Below are positions 54,558-63,612 of a stretch of 64,000 nt of DNA, in pieces. This DNA is from Marinovum sp. (GTDB taxonomy: Bacteria > Pseudomonadota > Alphaproteobacteria > Rhodobacterales > Rhodobacteraceae): the NCBI GenBank assembly GCA_022447495.1, contig JAKVBH010000021.1:1-64000 (forward strand), in the 5' to 3' direction. The notes under the pieces were generated by a model. It had not been told where the DNA came from, made no database searches, and saw only the letters and a program-made list of their open reading frames with translations. Position numbers and translations under genes: made by a program. The number at the start of each line of letters is the position of its first letter. The first letter of the stretch is position 1.

Positions 54558-56165
54558 ATGCCAGTGGCCGAGAAGTTGCCCATCAATACCAATGCCAACG
54601 CCATGCAGATGGCCGAGGCGATGTTTGGCAATGGAATTTCCATTCAATCGGCGTCCTATAGTGGCGCACAATCGGCATCGGGTATCTATTCCAATGGAGA
54701 TGAAGCCGCGCCCGATATTACGCCCTCGGATACCGGTGTTATCTTGTCGACGGGCAACGCAGATGCCGTCACTAATGCCTCCGGGGACGTCAACACAACC
54801 GACGACACCTCAACCAACCACAGTGGAAACGGTGATGACGACCTCTCCGCCATTTCTGGCCAGACCACTTTTGATGCCGCAGTTTTTGAGGCGACGTTTG
54901 TTCCAGACGGAAGCACGCTCACAATGCAGGTCGTCTTCTCGTCCGAGGAGTACCTGGAATACGTCAACAGTGGGTTCAACGACGCCGTTGGTATTTGGGT
55001 AAACGGCCAACAGGCGGACCTGACTGTCGGTGATGGTGACATCACGATCAACAATATCAACGACGAGTCGAACTCAAACCTCTATATCGACAACGCCAGC
55101 ACGGACGACACTTACAACACCGAAATGGACGGTTTTACCGTCACACTGACGCTCAAAGCCCCTGTTACGCCCGGCGAAGAAAACACGATCAAGATCGGCA
55201 TCGCGGATGGCGGCGACGGTTGGTACGATTCCAACCTCTTAATCGCGGGAAATTCGGTTCAGACATCGCTGGTCGCGACCGACGATTCTTATGATCTTCA
55301 AGCCGGTGATGAGCTTGAGCTTGATGTTCTCGCAAACGACAGCTCGTCCGATGGTGGCACCCTCACAATAACCAAGATCAATGGGCAATCTGTGACCGTG
55401 GGGGATACGATCACTTTGGCCACTGGCGAAGAGCTTGAGCTGACCGAGAATGGAATTTCATTGGTCGCGCCCGATGGCGATGGGAGCGGCGAGACCACAA
55501 CCAATACCTTCACCTATGAAGTCACCGACGAAGACGGCAACACGGATGTGGCCTTTGTCCAATTGACCGCCACACCCTGTTTCGTCGCAGGCAGCTTGGT
55601 GGAAGCCGAGAACGGCTTTGTCCCAGTGGAATTGGTACGCCCTGGAATGCGGATGAAAACCCGCGACCATGGCATCCGAACTGTGCGCTGGGTGGGAAGC
55701 GTCGATCGCATTGCTGCGAACGACGACGCCCCGATTGTTTTCGAAGAAGGGGTACTTGGCGCGTATCAACGCACCGCGGTGTCACCCAACCACCGCTTGC
55801 TGCTCACTGGGCCATCATTGCCGATCTATTTCGACACTGACGAGATTTTAGTGCCCGCGAAGTTTTTGATCGACATTCCCGGAGTTAAACGCAGCGTAAC
55901 CCATCGCGCGGTCCGCTATGTGCACATCCTTTTTGACCAGCATGAATTGATTAAATGTGATGGTGTTTGGAGCGAAAGCCTGTATCCAGGCGAGCTGGGC
56001 CTTAATGGTTTTGAGGCCCAGCGCGAAGAAATTCAGCGTCTCTTCCCGGAACTGTTGACGGGAGGGCCGGAGGCTTTCGGTCCGGTCGCCCGCGCTGTGT
56101 CCACGCGCTACGAGAGTAGGCTCGTCTCAGCGTGGGCTGCTGTTAGTCGCGCAACAACTCATTGA
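54558..56165 (+). CDS. Secreted Hint-domain protein with choice-of-anchor-like domain
   Basis: This is 535 residues from ATG 54558. Residues 1-235 resemble the 'choice-of-anchor L' beta domain ([47 protein letters not shown]). Residues 245-340 form a cadherin-like/Ig-type module ([20 protein letters not shown]) and 345-490 are the Hint domain ([38 protein letters not shown]). No signal peptide is evident, so type I secretion is likely. It may autoprocess after the first module. The 3' end overlaps dapD by 23 bp, convergent. Confidence 0.83.
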   Translation: MPVAEKLPINTNANAMQMAEAMFGNGISIQSASYSGAQSASGIYSNGDEAAPDITPSDTGVILSTGNADAVTNASGDVNTTDDTSTNHSGNGDDDLSAISGQTTFDAAVFEATFVPDGSTLTMQVVFSSEEYLEYVNSGFNDAVGIWVNGQQADLTVGDGDITINNINDESNSNLYIDNASTDDTYNTEMDGFTVTLTLKAPVTPGEENTIKIGIADGGDGWYDSNLLIAGNSVQTSLVATDDSYDLQAGDELELDVLANDSSSDGGTLTITKINGQSVTVGDTITLATGEELELTENGISLVAPDGDGSGETTTNTFTYEVTDEDGNTDVAFVQLTATPCFVAGSLVEAENGFVPVELVRPGMRMKTRDHGIRTVRWVGSVDRIAANDDAPIVFEEGVLGAYQRTAVSPNHRLLLTGPSLPIYFDTDEILVPAKFLIDIPGVKRSVTHRAVRYVHILFDQHELIKCDGVWSESLYPGELGLNGFEAQREEIQRLFPELLTGGPEAFGPVARAVSTRYESRLVSAWAAVSRATTH

Positions 56166-56970
56166 TGCCAGTCTTGGAACGTGTTTTTTCATCGACCCGT
56201 TTCACGATGACCGCGCAGTAGAGGTGCACGCCGTTCTTCGATGGCATGGAGCCCGCCACGACGACCGAATAAGCTGGCACTTCGCCGTAGAAAACTTCGC
56301 CACTGTCGCGATCGACGATCTTTGTGGATTGTCCGATGAACACTCCCATCCCGAGCACTGAGCCTTCGCGGACGATTGCGCCTTCAACGACTTCGGAACG
56401 TGCACCGATAAAGCAATTGTCTTCGATGATGGTTGGGCCGGCTTGCATGGGTTCAAGAACTCCACCGATACCGACCCCACCGGAAAGGTGGACGTTCTTG
56501 CCAATCTGCGCACAGGAGCCAACTGTGGCCCAAGTGTCGACCATGGTACCGCTGTCGACATAGGCGCCGAGGTTTACAAAGGACGGCATCAAGACAACGC
56601 CCGGTGCGATGAAGGCGGATTTGCGCACCACACAATTGGGAACAGCGCGGAAACCCGCGGCTTGCCACTGATTGTCGCCCCACCCTTTGAATTTGCTATC
56701 AACCTTGTCCCACCAACCGGAGCCTTGCGGGCCGCCGTCTTGTTGCTCCATGTCTTTGACGCGGAAGCCCAGAAGCACCGCCTTTTTGGCCCATTGGTTG
56801 ACATGCCAAGATCCGTCATCCTGCTTTTCCGCCACGCGCAACGTGCCACCGTCGAGAGCATTCAGCGTGTCTTCGATGGCGTCGCGCATCTCGCCCGTTG
56901 TTGCGGGTGTGATCGTATCACGTACCTCCCAGGCGGCTTCGATGGCGGTCTCAAGCTGGGCGTTTGACAT
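56143..56970 (-). CDS. dapD: Tetrahydrodipicolinate N-succinyltransferase
   Basis: This 275-residue enzyme succinylates tetrahydrodipicolinate in lysine/diaminopimelate synthesis. The left-handed beta-helix hexapeptide repeats run from about 115 to 230 ([52 protein letters not shown]). The N-terminal helical domain is complete. It is co-oriented with dapE 4.5 kb downstream of it on the minus strand but not in one operon. Confidence 0.96.
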   Translation of the reverse strand: MSNAQLETAIEAAWEVRDTITPATTGEMRDAIEDTLNALDGGTLRVAEKQDDGSWHVNQWAKKAVLLGFRVKDMEQQDGGPQGSGWWDKVDSKFKGWGDNQWQAAGFRAVPNCVVRKSAFIAPGVVLMPSFVNLGAYVDSGTMVDTWATVGSCAQIGKNVHLSGGVGIGGVLEPMQAGPTIIEDNCFIGARSEVVEGAIVREGSVLGMGVFIGQSTKIVDRDSGEVFYGEVPAYSVVVAGSMPSKNGVHLYCAVIVKRVDEKTRSKTGINELLRD

Positions 56971-57024
56971 GGCAGCATTCCTTGCGGGATCTAATCATAT
57001 GGTTGGCCACATAACGCCGCGGCA

Positions 57025-57768
57025 TCAAAGTGGCAATCCGCCCTCGTCGCTTGAGGCTTCGATTTGCGGCCAAGCAGGTCCTGCATTCAAGCGCTCCTCA
57101 AGATCACGATTGAAGATCTCAAGAGGAACGGCTGTGTCTAATCCGTTTTCAATGAGTTCCAGGGTCAAGGTGATGTGGCGTCTGCCGGGTAGCAAGCGTG
57201 TCCAATACCAGAACTGATCACGAACGGGTTTATCAAATTTGCTCAAACCTTGGATACGCACCATGACGACGGGACAATCTGGGATTGCTTTCAGCGTCTC
57301 ATAGGCACCCGAAAAATGGGGCTCAATCGTTTCGCGCGGCGTGCGTTTTACCCGTCCCGCCGGGAAGAGCAAAACGAAATTTTGGTTTGCGATGATCCGA
57401 CGCATGATATTGAGGGCCCAGTCTTTTTGCGCGGCGCGGCGTTCCGCAGACCACGACTTTGGCGAGCTCATGGGCACGGCGTTGACCAACAGCATCGGTA
57501 CTTTTTGCAAATGGTTGTGATATTCATCATAGTGCACAGCCGGACGAACGCGGCGGGACGAATAGAGGGCAGCAACCACTAAAGGCCCATCAAAACGGCT
57601 CACATGGCTGGCCAAGATCAGCCCGCCAGGCAAGTCTTGGATGAGGTGTTTGCCAGAACAGCTGATGTTGAATCGCAACGCTAAATAAGACCGTGCGATC
57701 ATGAACACGACGTGGCGTGTCCAGGCTCCGATTGTCGCGTCTATGGCACGTCTTAGGGATTTCATCAT
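57025..57768 (-). CDS. 1-acylglycerol-3-phosphate acyltransferase-like protein
   Basis: This is about 247 residues from the tandem ATGs at 57768/57765. The PlsC-type motifs are LASHVSRFDGPLV (HxxxxD, about 52-64) and LLFPAGRVKRTPRE in place of the usual FPEGTRS, so the Glu-Gly is changed to Ala-Gly. A hydrophobic N-terminal helix could attach it to the inner membrane. It would acylate lysophosphatidate or a related lipid, although the altered second motif leaves specificity open. It is divergent from the LOG-like gene. Confidence 0.78.
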   Translation of the reverse strand: MMKSLRRAIDATIGAWTRHVVFMIARSYLALRFNISCSGKHLIQDLPGGLILASHVSRFDGPLVVAALYSSRRVRPAVHYDEYHNHLQKVPMLLVNAVPMSSPKSWSAERRAAQKDWALNIMRRIIANQNFVLLFPAGRVKRTPRETIEPHFSGAYETLKAIPDCPVVMVRIQGLSKFDKPVRDQFWYWTRLLPGRRHITLTLELIENGLDTAVPLEIFNRDLEERLNAGPAWPQIEASSDEGGLPL

Positions 57769-57851
57769 CAAAACGCCTGTTACTGGCAATTGGTTCCGCC
57801 ACCCTATATGCCTTTGCCCGACCTTCAAGCGGGCTGAGCAAGGGAAACCAT

Positions 57852-58694
57852 ATGTCCAAAATTTTACGTACCCTGTTTCGCGACGCGTCAATGGACCGTT
57901 CGCAAGTCCAAGGAACACCTGATACGGCCCAAACACGGGCCTCCGCGTACCGGCTGGCTTTTGATGACAATGACTTTCTGTGCCGCGATGAACTGCGTCC
58001 CGTGCGTTTGCAGTTGGAACTGCTGAAACCCGAAATGATGCTCAATGAAGCCGGCGTCAAAAGCACGATTGTGCTCTTTGGTGGGGCACGCATTCCAGAG
58101 CCTTCAAAAAAGGCATCTGCGCGGACGCAAACGTTGGCAGACTTGTCCCAGTTTTATGATGAGACCCGCAAGTTTGCTGCCCTGATGACCGAACGGGCGA
58201 TCGCATCGGGCAACACTGAAAATATGATTGTGACCGGCGGTGGGCCAGGCGTGATGGAGGCCGGAAACCGCGGTGCCAAGGATGTTGGCGGGGTATCCAT
58301 CGGTCTCAACATCGTTCTACCACACGAACAAGCGCCCAACGAATACGTGACGCCCGATCTGTGTTTCAACTTCCACTACTTCGCGATCCGCAAGATGCAC
58401 TTCCTGATGCGCGCGCGGGCGATCTGTGTGTTTCCAGGCGGGTTTGGCACATTGGATGAGCTCTTTGAGACGCTCACCCTTATTCAAACCGGGCGCATGG
58501 CGCCGGTGCCGTTCGTCTTGTTCGGTCGCGAATTCTGGGAGCGCATCATCAATTGGGATGCACTCGCGGATGCGGGTACCATCTCAGAAGATGATCTGGA
58601 CCTTTTCAAATTCGTTGAGACCGCCGAAGAGGCGATTGAAGTCATCGATGCTTGGGAAGAGGCGCCAGCACGGGCCGAAATCCCTGGTCGCTGA
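57852..58694 (+). CDS. TIGR00730/LOG-family Rossmann-fold protein
   Basis: This is 280 residues from ATG 57852 with AAGGGA upstream. The family motifs VTGGGPGVMEAGNRGA (about 132-147) and PGGFGTLDELFE (about 198-209) are intact. These proteins hydrolyse nucleoside monophosphates to bases (cytokinin-activating LOG, PpnN-like). The N-terminal 75-residue extension before STIVLFGGARIP is typical of the longer bacterial members. It is divergent from the acyltransferase with about 83 bp between the starts. Confidence 0.9.
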   Translation: MSKILRTLFRDASMDRSQVQGTPDTAQTRASAYRLAFDDNDFLCRDELRPVRLQLELLKPEMMLNEAGVKSTIVLFGGARIPEPSKKASARTQTLADLSQFYDETRKFAALMTERAIASGNTENMIVTGGGPGVMEAGNRGAKDVGGVSIGLNIVLPHEQAPNEYVTPDLCFNFHYFAIRKMHFLMRARAICVFPGGFGTLDELFETLTLIQTGRMAPVPFVLFGREFWERIINWDALADAGTISEDDLDLFKFVETAEEAIEVIDAWEEAPARAEIPGR

Positions 58695-58788
58695 CATCCC
58701 GCAGAAAAAGCTACCGGTTTCCTGCTACTCAGACAGGCGGTATGCACGTGACACCGCCGGGCATGTGGGCATGCCGCCCACTTGAGCT

Positions 58789-59001
58789 TTAAAAGCCCAG
58801 TTCGGCAGGAAGCGCACAGACATCATGGCCGCCGATCAGGTCGGTCAAGAACGCGCCTTGTGCGGTCACTTTGATCCCGTATCCAAAGCCAGCCATCCGA
58901 TGTTTCCACTCGCGAGGGCTCAGTGCGCGTTGGCGTTCTTTACGGGCTTGTTTCAGGGCTTCTGCGGCGAAGGTGCCGCCATACTCAACATTCGTGGACA
59001 T
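58789..59001 (-). CDS. Small conserved hypothetical protein
   Basis: This is 70 residues from ATG 59001, preceded by GGAG seven bases upstream. The N-terminal helix is strongly charged (EALKQARKERQRALSPREWK), followed by GFGYGIKVTAQGAFLTDLIG. No signal, membrane segment or known domain. It lies between the LOG-like gene and rlmN, with the same orientation as rlmN but 112 bp downstream of it. Function is unknown. Confidence 0.65.
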   Translation of the reverse strand: MSTNVEYGGTFAAEALKQARKERQRALSPREWKHRMAGFGYGIKVTAQGAFLTDLIGGHDVCALPAELGF

Positions 59002-59112
59002 ATTGTTTCTCCAGCGTTTCCATGTAGGAAACATCACCGGGATTCGTGGCGTGATTTGCCCTCAAAAGTGGAAAAATCGGGGCAGATGTTAACGAATGTG
59101 GCTGGCGCCGCC

Positions 59113-60294
59113 TTATTCTGCGGCTGGGAGACCCGCTTCCGCAGCAATCTCTTTGCGGCTCTTGCGGGCGCGCTCCGTCGCCGATTTCAACTGACCACAG
59201 GCGGCCATGATGTCCTCACCCCGTGTTGTACGGATCGGAGAGGCATATCCGGCTTGATATATGATATTGGCAAAGGCATGGATGCGGTTGTTTGACGACC
59301 GCTTGTAAGGCGCGCCGGGCCATTCGTTGAATGGGATCAGGTTGACCTTAGCCGGTATGCCGTCCAGGTGTTTGACCAAACGGTGTGCGTCTGCGTCGCT
59401 ATCATTCACCCCATCAATCATCACATACTCAAAGGTGATGCGCTCCGAGTTCGTGAGACGTGGGTACGCACTCAACGCCTCAAGCAATGTCTCGATGTTC
59501 CATTTCTTGTTGATGGGCACCAAGACATCGCGCACCTCATCGGTGGTCGCATGGAAGGACACCGCGAGTAGACAACCGATTTCCTCAGCGGTGCGGGCAA
59601 TCGCCGGGACAACGCCGGACGTCGACAATGTTATGCGGCGACGTGAGAGGCTAATGCCCTCACCGTCCATCGTGATCTTCATCGCATCGCGCACGTTCTC
59701 GAAGTTATAAAGTGGCTCGCCCATGCCCATGAGAACGATGTTCGAGAGCAGCCGCGTTTCATCCTTCGGCGCGCCCGGGATCGGCCATTCGCCCAAGTCA
59801 TCGCGGGCCACCATGATCTGACCAACGATTTCGCCGGGGGTAAGGTTACGGACAAACTTCTGAGTGCCTGTGTGACAGAACGAACACGTCAGCGTGCAGC
59901 CCACCTGCGACGAGATGCACAATGTGCCGCGATCGCTTTCTGGGATGTAGACGACTTCCACTTCGTGGCCGCCGGCAATGCGCACAAGATACTTGCGCGT
60001 CCCGTCTTTGGAGACGAGTCGTTGCACCACCTCAGGGATTTCGATAACAAAATGCTCGGCCAATTTGGCGCGATACGCCTTGGCGAGATTGGTCATGCTG
60101 TCAAAGTCGCGCACGCCCCATTGATAGATCCATTGCCAGATCTGACCCACCCGCATCTTGGCCTGTTTCTCAGGCGTGCCGGCGGCGATCAATGCATCGC
60201 GCAATTCCGCACGGGTGAGCCCGACGAGGTTCGTCGGACCTTCAGGCAGTTTACGTGGGATGGTTACGACATCCTGCGTGATCGGAGCGTTCAT
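59113..60294 (-). CDS. rlmN: 23S rRNA (adenine-2503-C2)-methyltransferase
   Basis: This is about 393 residues from ATG 60294, preceded by GAGGT. It is a radical-SAM enzyme that methylates A2503 of 23S rRNA and A37 of some tRNAs. The cluster motif [11 protein letters not shown] (about 122-132), the SAM segments [12 protein letters not shown] and [13 protein letters not shown], and the second catalytic Cys in [10 protein letters not shown] near the C-terminus are intact. The C-terminal tail is Ala-rich and variable. Confidence 0.95.
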   Translation of the reverse strand: MNAPITQDVVTIPRKLPEGPTNLVGLTRAELRDALIAAGTPEKQAKMRVGQIWQWIYQWGVRDFDSMTNLAKAYRAKLAEHFVIEIPEVVQRLVSKDGTRKYLVRIAGGHEVEVVYIPESDRGTLCISSQVGCTLTCSFCHTGTQKFVRNLTPGEIVGQIMVARDDLGEWPIPGAPKDETRLLSNIVLMGMGEPLYNFENVRDAMKITMDGEGISLSRRRITLSTSGVVPAIARTAEEIGCLLAVSFHATTDEVRDVLVPINKKWNIETLLEALSAYPRLTNSERITFEYVMIDGVNDSDADAHRLVKHLDGIPAKVNLIPFNEWPGAPYKRSSNNRIHAFANIIYQAGYASPIRTTRGEDIMAACGQLKSATERARKSRKEIAAEAGLPAAE

Positions 60295-60369
60295 GGGTAT
60301 AAACCTCTTGGATGGCTCCGGCACATATAGGATTCGAAGCGCAGTTCAAAAAGAAAAGCGCGTGGTGGT

Positions 60370-60897
60370 TTACCCAGAACACCGTTTCGCAGCGTCATCG
60401 ACCATCGCGGTAAAGCCAATAAGCGAGAATGTGTCGGTGGTGGTGGTGCCACGCGAGGATCGCCCAATCACTTTTGCCGTCGCGCCGCGTTTCATCGCCG
60501 CGACCAGCTTTGCGTCATCCTCTGGGGATTCAGGCCACGCGTGCTCTCCTTCGGTGAACAAGCGGAACTCTGCGCCGCCGATCTCCACGGTCACAGTGGA
60601 GTTCGCCGCAAAGGGATAGCCCCCAGTGTAGCTGATCTGGCCTTTGATATTCTCGCTGGGTCGGTACAGAACCCAAAAGAGGACGTCGCCCCGACGCACC
60701 GCCACAGCGCGTCCATCGCGTGTCGCCAGCATTTCTTCGGGTGTTGACACCGCCCAGCATTCGGTTGGGTTGTCTTCGACAAACACACTCCAAGCGGTGC
60801 TTTCTGCTACTTGGTTGGTGCTTTCTTCTTGGGCCCAAGCTCCGCTTCCCAAGAGGGCCACAAGGCCAGACATCACACCGGTAATCCGCATTCCCAT
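60370..60897 (-). CDS. IalB-family periplasmic protein
   Basis: This 175-residue protein has a signal peptide (SGLVALLGSGAWAQ) and the invasion-associated locus B pattern: WSVFVEDNPTECWAVSTPEE (about 35-54), ISYTGGYPFAANS, and SLIGFTAMVDDAAKRC at the end. A Cys near 46 and the last Cys probably form a disulfide. In Bartonella the family affects erythrocyte invasion, but in free-living Rhodobacteraceae it is a common envelope protein of unknown role. It is 75 bp downstream of the next gene's upstream region and may stand alone. Confidence 0.88.
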   Translation of the reverse strand: MGMRITGVMSGLVALLGSGAWAQEESTNQVAESTAWSVFVEDNPTECWAVSTPEEMLATRDGRAVAVRRGDVLFWVLYRPSENIKGQISYTGGYPFAANSTVTVEIGGAEFRLFTEGEHAWPESPEDDAKLVAAMKRGATAKVIGRSSRGTTTTDTFSLIGFTAMVDDAAKRCSG

Positions 60898-61097
60898 TTT
60901 GACCAGCCTCCAAGCTGTTCGCTACCTCAATTTGCACCGAGCGCTTGTTTGCCAAGCGTTCCTGTTCGGTGCCATTTCTTTCTCGACGAAAGCACATTAA
61001 CCTAACTCACGCTATGGGCGAAGCCCCTGCGACGAAATCTCTGAGCAAAAACGTGCCAAATCGGCGTTTTTGATCACGAATAGAGGATAAAAAGGCC

Positions 61098-62084
61098 GTG
61101 AATATCCATGCCACTGCGGCACCCTTGGTTGAGCTTTGGCGCGGGGAGCGGCTTGAGTCGCTGCACTTGGGCCATGTGGTTGTTGCCGATACATCCGGGA
61201 TTGTTGCGTCTTTTGGTGATCCAACTGCCGTGGTTTATCCGCGGTCTTCCATCAAAATGATACAGGCGCTACCGCTGTTGATGAGTGGGGCGGGAGAGGG
61301 GCTTTCGAAGCGCCGCTTGGCGTTGGCGTGTTCGTCCCATAACGCAGCGGCGATCCACAATGACGAGGTGTCAGCTTGGCTGGACGAGCTTGGTTTAACG
61401 GAGGCTGATCTGCGCTGTGGCCCGCAACCTCCTCGCGACCGTGACGTCAAATGGGGCATGATCCGCGACCACGGAACGCCGTGCCAAATCCATAACAATT
61501 GCTCCGGCAAGCACACTGGCTTCTTGATGCTCAATAAGCACTTGGGCGGCGATCCAGAGTATCTTGAGATCAACCACCCTGTACAATGCATGATCCGTGA
61601 TGTGTTCGAAGAGGTCACTCAAGAGACAAGCCCTGGCTATGGCATTGATGGCTGCTCTGCTCCAAATTGGGCGGCAAGCATGGAAGGGGTTGCACGTGCC
61701 ATGGCATGGTATGCCACAGCGGCTCAGCGCGACGATGCCATGAGCAAAGCTGCCGCACGGTTGATCGATGCAATGACAGCCCATCCGGATTATGTCGCCG
61801 GTGAGGGGCGGGCGTGCACCGCGTTGATGCGCGCCGCACCTGGCGTTGCTCTCAAAACTGGTGCGGAGGGATACTTTGTTGGGATTATCCCGTCTAAAGG
61901 TCTTGGGATTGCCCTCAAAATTGTGGATGGCACAACGCGCGCCGCAGAAGCCGCGATCAGCCACGTTCTCATCGCGCTGGGCGTTTTGGAGCCAGACGCG
62001 CAGAGCTATGTGGGCGCGCCGATCCAAAATTGGCGTGGAATTGAGACGGGCGACATTCGCCCCTCAGAGGAGTTCAAACTATGA
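61098..62084 (+). CDS. Asparaginase, Rhizobium etli type (PF06089)
   Basis: This 328-residue enzyme starts at a GTG at 61098. All residues that define the R. etli-type class are visible: RSSIKMIQ (Ser and Lys), CSSHN, NNCSGKHTG (zinc-site Cys and Lys), and DGCSAPNW. It hydrolyses asparagine to aspartate and ammonia in the cytosol. It is the first gene of an overlapping operon with the HAD hydrolase and the ornithine-cyclodeaminase-like protein, pointing to amino-acid catabolism. Confidence 0.9.
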   Translation: MNIHATAAPLVELWRGERLESLHLGHVVVADTSGIVASFGDPTAVVYPRSSIKMIQALPLLMSGAGEGLSKRRLALACSSHNAAAIHNDEVSAWLDELGLTEADLRCGPQPPRDRDVKWGMIRDHGTPCQIHNNCSGKHTGFLMLNKHLGGDPEYLEINHPVQCMIRDVFEEVTQETSPGYGIDGCSAPNWAASMEGVARAMAWYATAAQRDDAMSKAAARLIDAMTAHPDYVAGEGRACTALMRAAPGVALKTGAEGYFVGIIPSKGLGIALKIVDGTTRAAEAAISHVLIALGVLEPDAQSYVGAPIQNWRGIETGDIRPSEEFKL

Positions 62085-62698
62085 TCCAAGCGGTTGTGTT
62101 TGATATCGGCTGGGTCCTGATCGAGTGGTCGCCGGAGCGTATCTACGACAAATTGATTGGAGAAGAGCGCCGTCGCGTCTTCTTTGACGCTGTGCCCTTG
62201 CATGAGGCCAACCTCGACGTCGACAAAGGTGCCCCTTTTCAGGACACGTTCGAAGTGTTGGCTGATCGCTATCCCGAATGGGCCGAAGAGATTGCCATGT
62301 GGCCAAAACACTGGGATGCATTCGTCTCGCCTGCGATTGATCATTCCATCCGCTTGATGCGCGCGCTCCGCTCCAAAGGTATCCCCGTTTTTGCGCTTAG
62401 TAACTTTGGAGACGAAACCTATGATCGGGCCCAAGTCATCTATCCGTTCTTTACCGAGTTTGATCGCCGATACATCTCGGGTCGCCTGAAACTCGTGAAA
62501 CCCGATCCCGCAATTTACGCGGTGGTTGAGCGGGACTCTGGGATTGCCCCCGATGCCCTTCTCTTCACTGACGACGGACCAAAGAACATCGAGGCGGCCG
62601 CCGCGCGCGGGTGGCAAACGCACCTCTTTAAAGGTCCTCAAGGTTTCGCCGATCGCCTCGTCGCCGAGGGTCTTCTCACTGATCGTGATGCTCAATGA
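62081..62698 (+). CDS. HAD-family hydrolase (HAD-IA)
   Basis: This is 205 residues with motif I DIGWVLIEWSP (about 6-16), where Trp replaces the second Asp-type residue often seen in phosphatases. Motif II is ALSNFGDET, with a Lys in LKLVKPDPAIY, and motif III TDDGPKNIEAA comes near the end. The pattern is close to 2-haloacid dehalogenase-like and YihX-type HADs. The substrate is unknown. ATGA overlaps on both ends couple it to the asparaginase and the OCD-like gene. Confidence 0.88.
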   Translation: MIQAVVFDIGWVLIEWSPERIYDKLIGEERRRVFFDAVPLHEANLDVDKGAPFQDTFEVLADRYPEWAEEIAMWPKHWDAFVSPAIDHSIRLMRALRSKGIPVFALSNFGDETYDRAQVIYPFFTEFDRRYISGRLKLVKPDPAIYAVVERDSGIAPDALLFTDDGPKNIEAAAARGWQTHLFKGPQGFADRLVAEGLLTDRDAQ

Positions 62699-63612
62699 AA
62701 CTGCCGCCATTTATCACTGCTGAGATTGAACCTCATCTGGATTGGCTTGCGCTCACCCGCGCTTTGGATGCGGGGCACGCTTTGCCCAAGGCTGAGACCA
62801 AGGATCTGTTCCTCTATCGTGGCGAAGATACGCAGCTCACGCGGTCGGCTTGGATCGACGGGCTTGGGGCTTTGGTCAAAACGGCAACCATCCATCCTGG
62901 CAACCACGCCCAAGGCTTGCCCAGTATCAATGGCGGCGTCTCGCTTTTTGATGATGCCACAGGGCAATTGTCGGCGATGGTGGATTTCCACCTTTTGACC
63001 AAATGGAAAACCGCCGGAGATAGTCTGTTGGCTGCGAAACGCCTTGCGCGCCCTGGTTCCAAGAAAATCCTGATACTCGGTGCTGGCACTGTTGCTCGGT
63101 CCTTGGTTGCTGCCTATCGTGCTGGGTTTCCGGATGCCGAGATTACTCTTTGGAACCGCAGCATGGCGAGGGCCCAAGCTTTGGCTGACGCCATGGGGGT
63201 TAGGGTTGCGCAGGATATTAAAACGGCGGTGCGAGCATCCGACATTGTGACCTCTGCCACCATGACCACAGATCCCATTCTGCGCGGTGCGTGGTTCCGA
63301 CCCGGACAGCACATCGACCTTATCGGAGCCTACCGTCCGGACATGCGCGAGGCGGATAATGACGCAATGCGCCGCGCGCGTATATTTGTGGACAGTCGTG
63401 AGACCACCATCGGCCATATCGGAGAGATCGAAATCCCGCTCCAAGCCGGAGTGATTCGCGAAACCGATATCTGTGCCAGCCATTATGAACCTGCAGACAT
63501 GGTCCGCGAGAGCGAGACAGACATCACCCTATTCAAGAACGGAGGCGGCGCGCATCTTGATCTGATGACCGCGCGGTATGTGTTGGACGCATGGAAAACG
63601 ACGACTGGATAG
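62695..63612 (+). CDS. Ornithine cyclodeaminase/mu-crystallin-family protein
   Basis: This 305-residue NAD(P)-binding protein has the family segments ALVKTATIHPGN (substrate Lys), LTKWKTAGDSLLAAKRLA (about 100-117), LILGAGTVARSLVAAY (about 124-139) and LIGAYRPDMRE. Members include ornithine cyclodeaminase, imine reductases such as iminosuccinate reductase, and opine-type enzymes. The Asp of the OCD catalytic site could not be placed safely, so the reaction is open. Linkage to asparaginase would suit an aspartate-derived imine. Confidence 0.85.
   Translation: MKLPPFITAEIEPHLDWLALTRALDAGHALPKAETKDLFLYRGEDTQLTRSAWIDGLGALVKTATIHPGNHAQGLPSINGGVSLFDDATGQLSAMVDFHLLTKWKTAGDSLLAAKRLARPGSKKILILGAGTVARSLVAAYRAGFPDAEITLWNRSMARAQALADAMGVRVAQDIKTAVRASDIVTSATMTTDPILRGAWFRPGQHIDLIGAYRPDMREADNDAMRRARIFVDSRETTIGHIGEIEIPLQAGVIRETDICASHYEPADMVRESETDITLFKNGGGAHLDLMTARYVLDAWKTTTG

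Noticed and set aside
62695-63612. Iminosuccinate reductase (BhcD) of the beta-hydroxyaspartate cycle
   Set aside because: Same superfamily, but bhcA, bhcB and bhcC are not beside it; sgaA is 16 kb away and grouped with serine-cycle genes.
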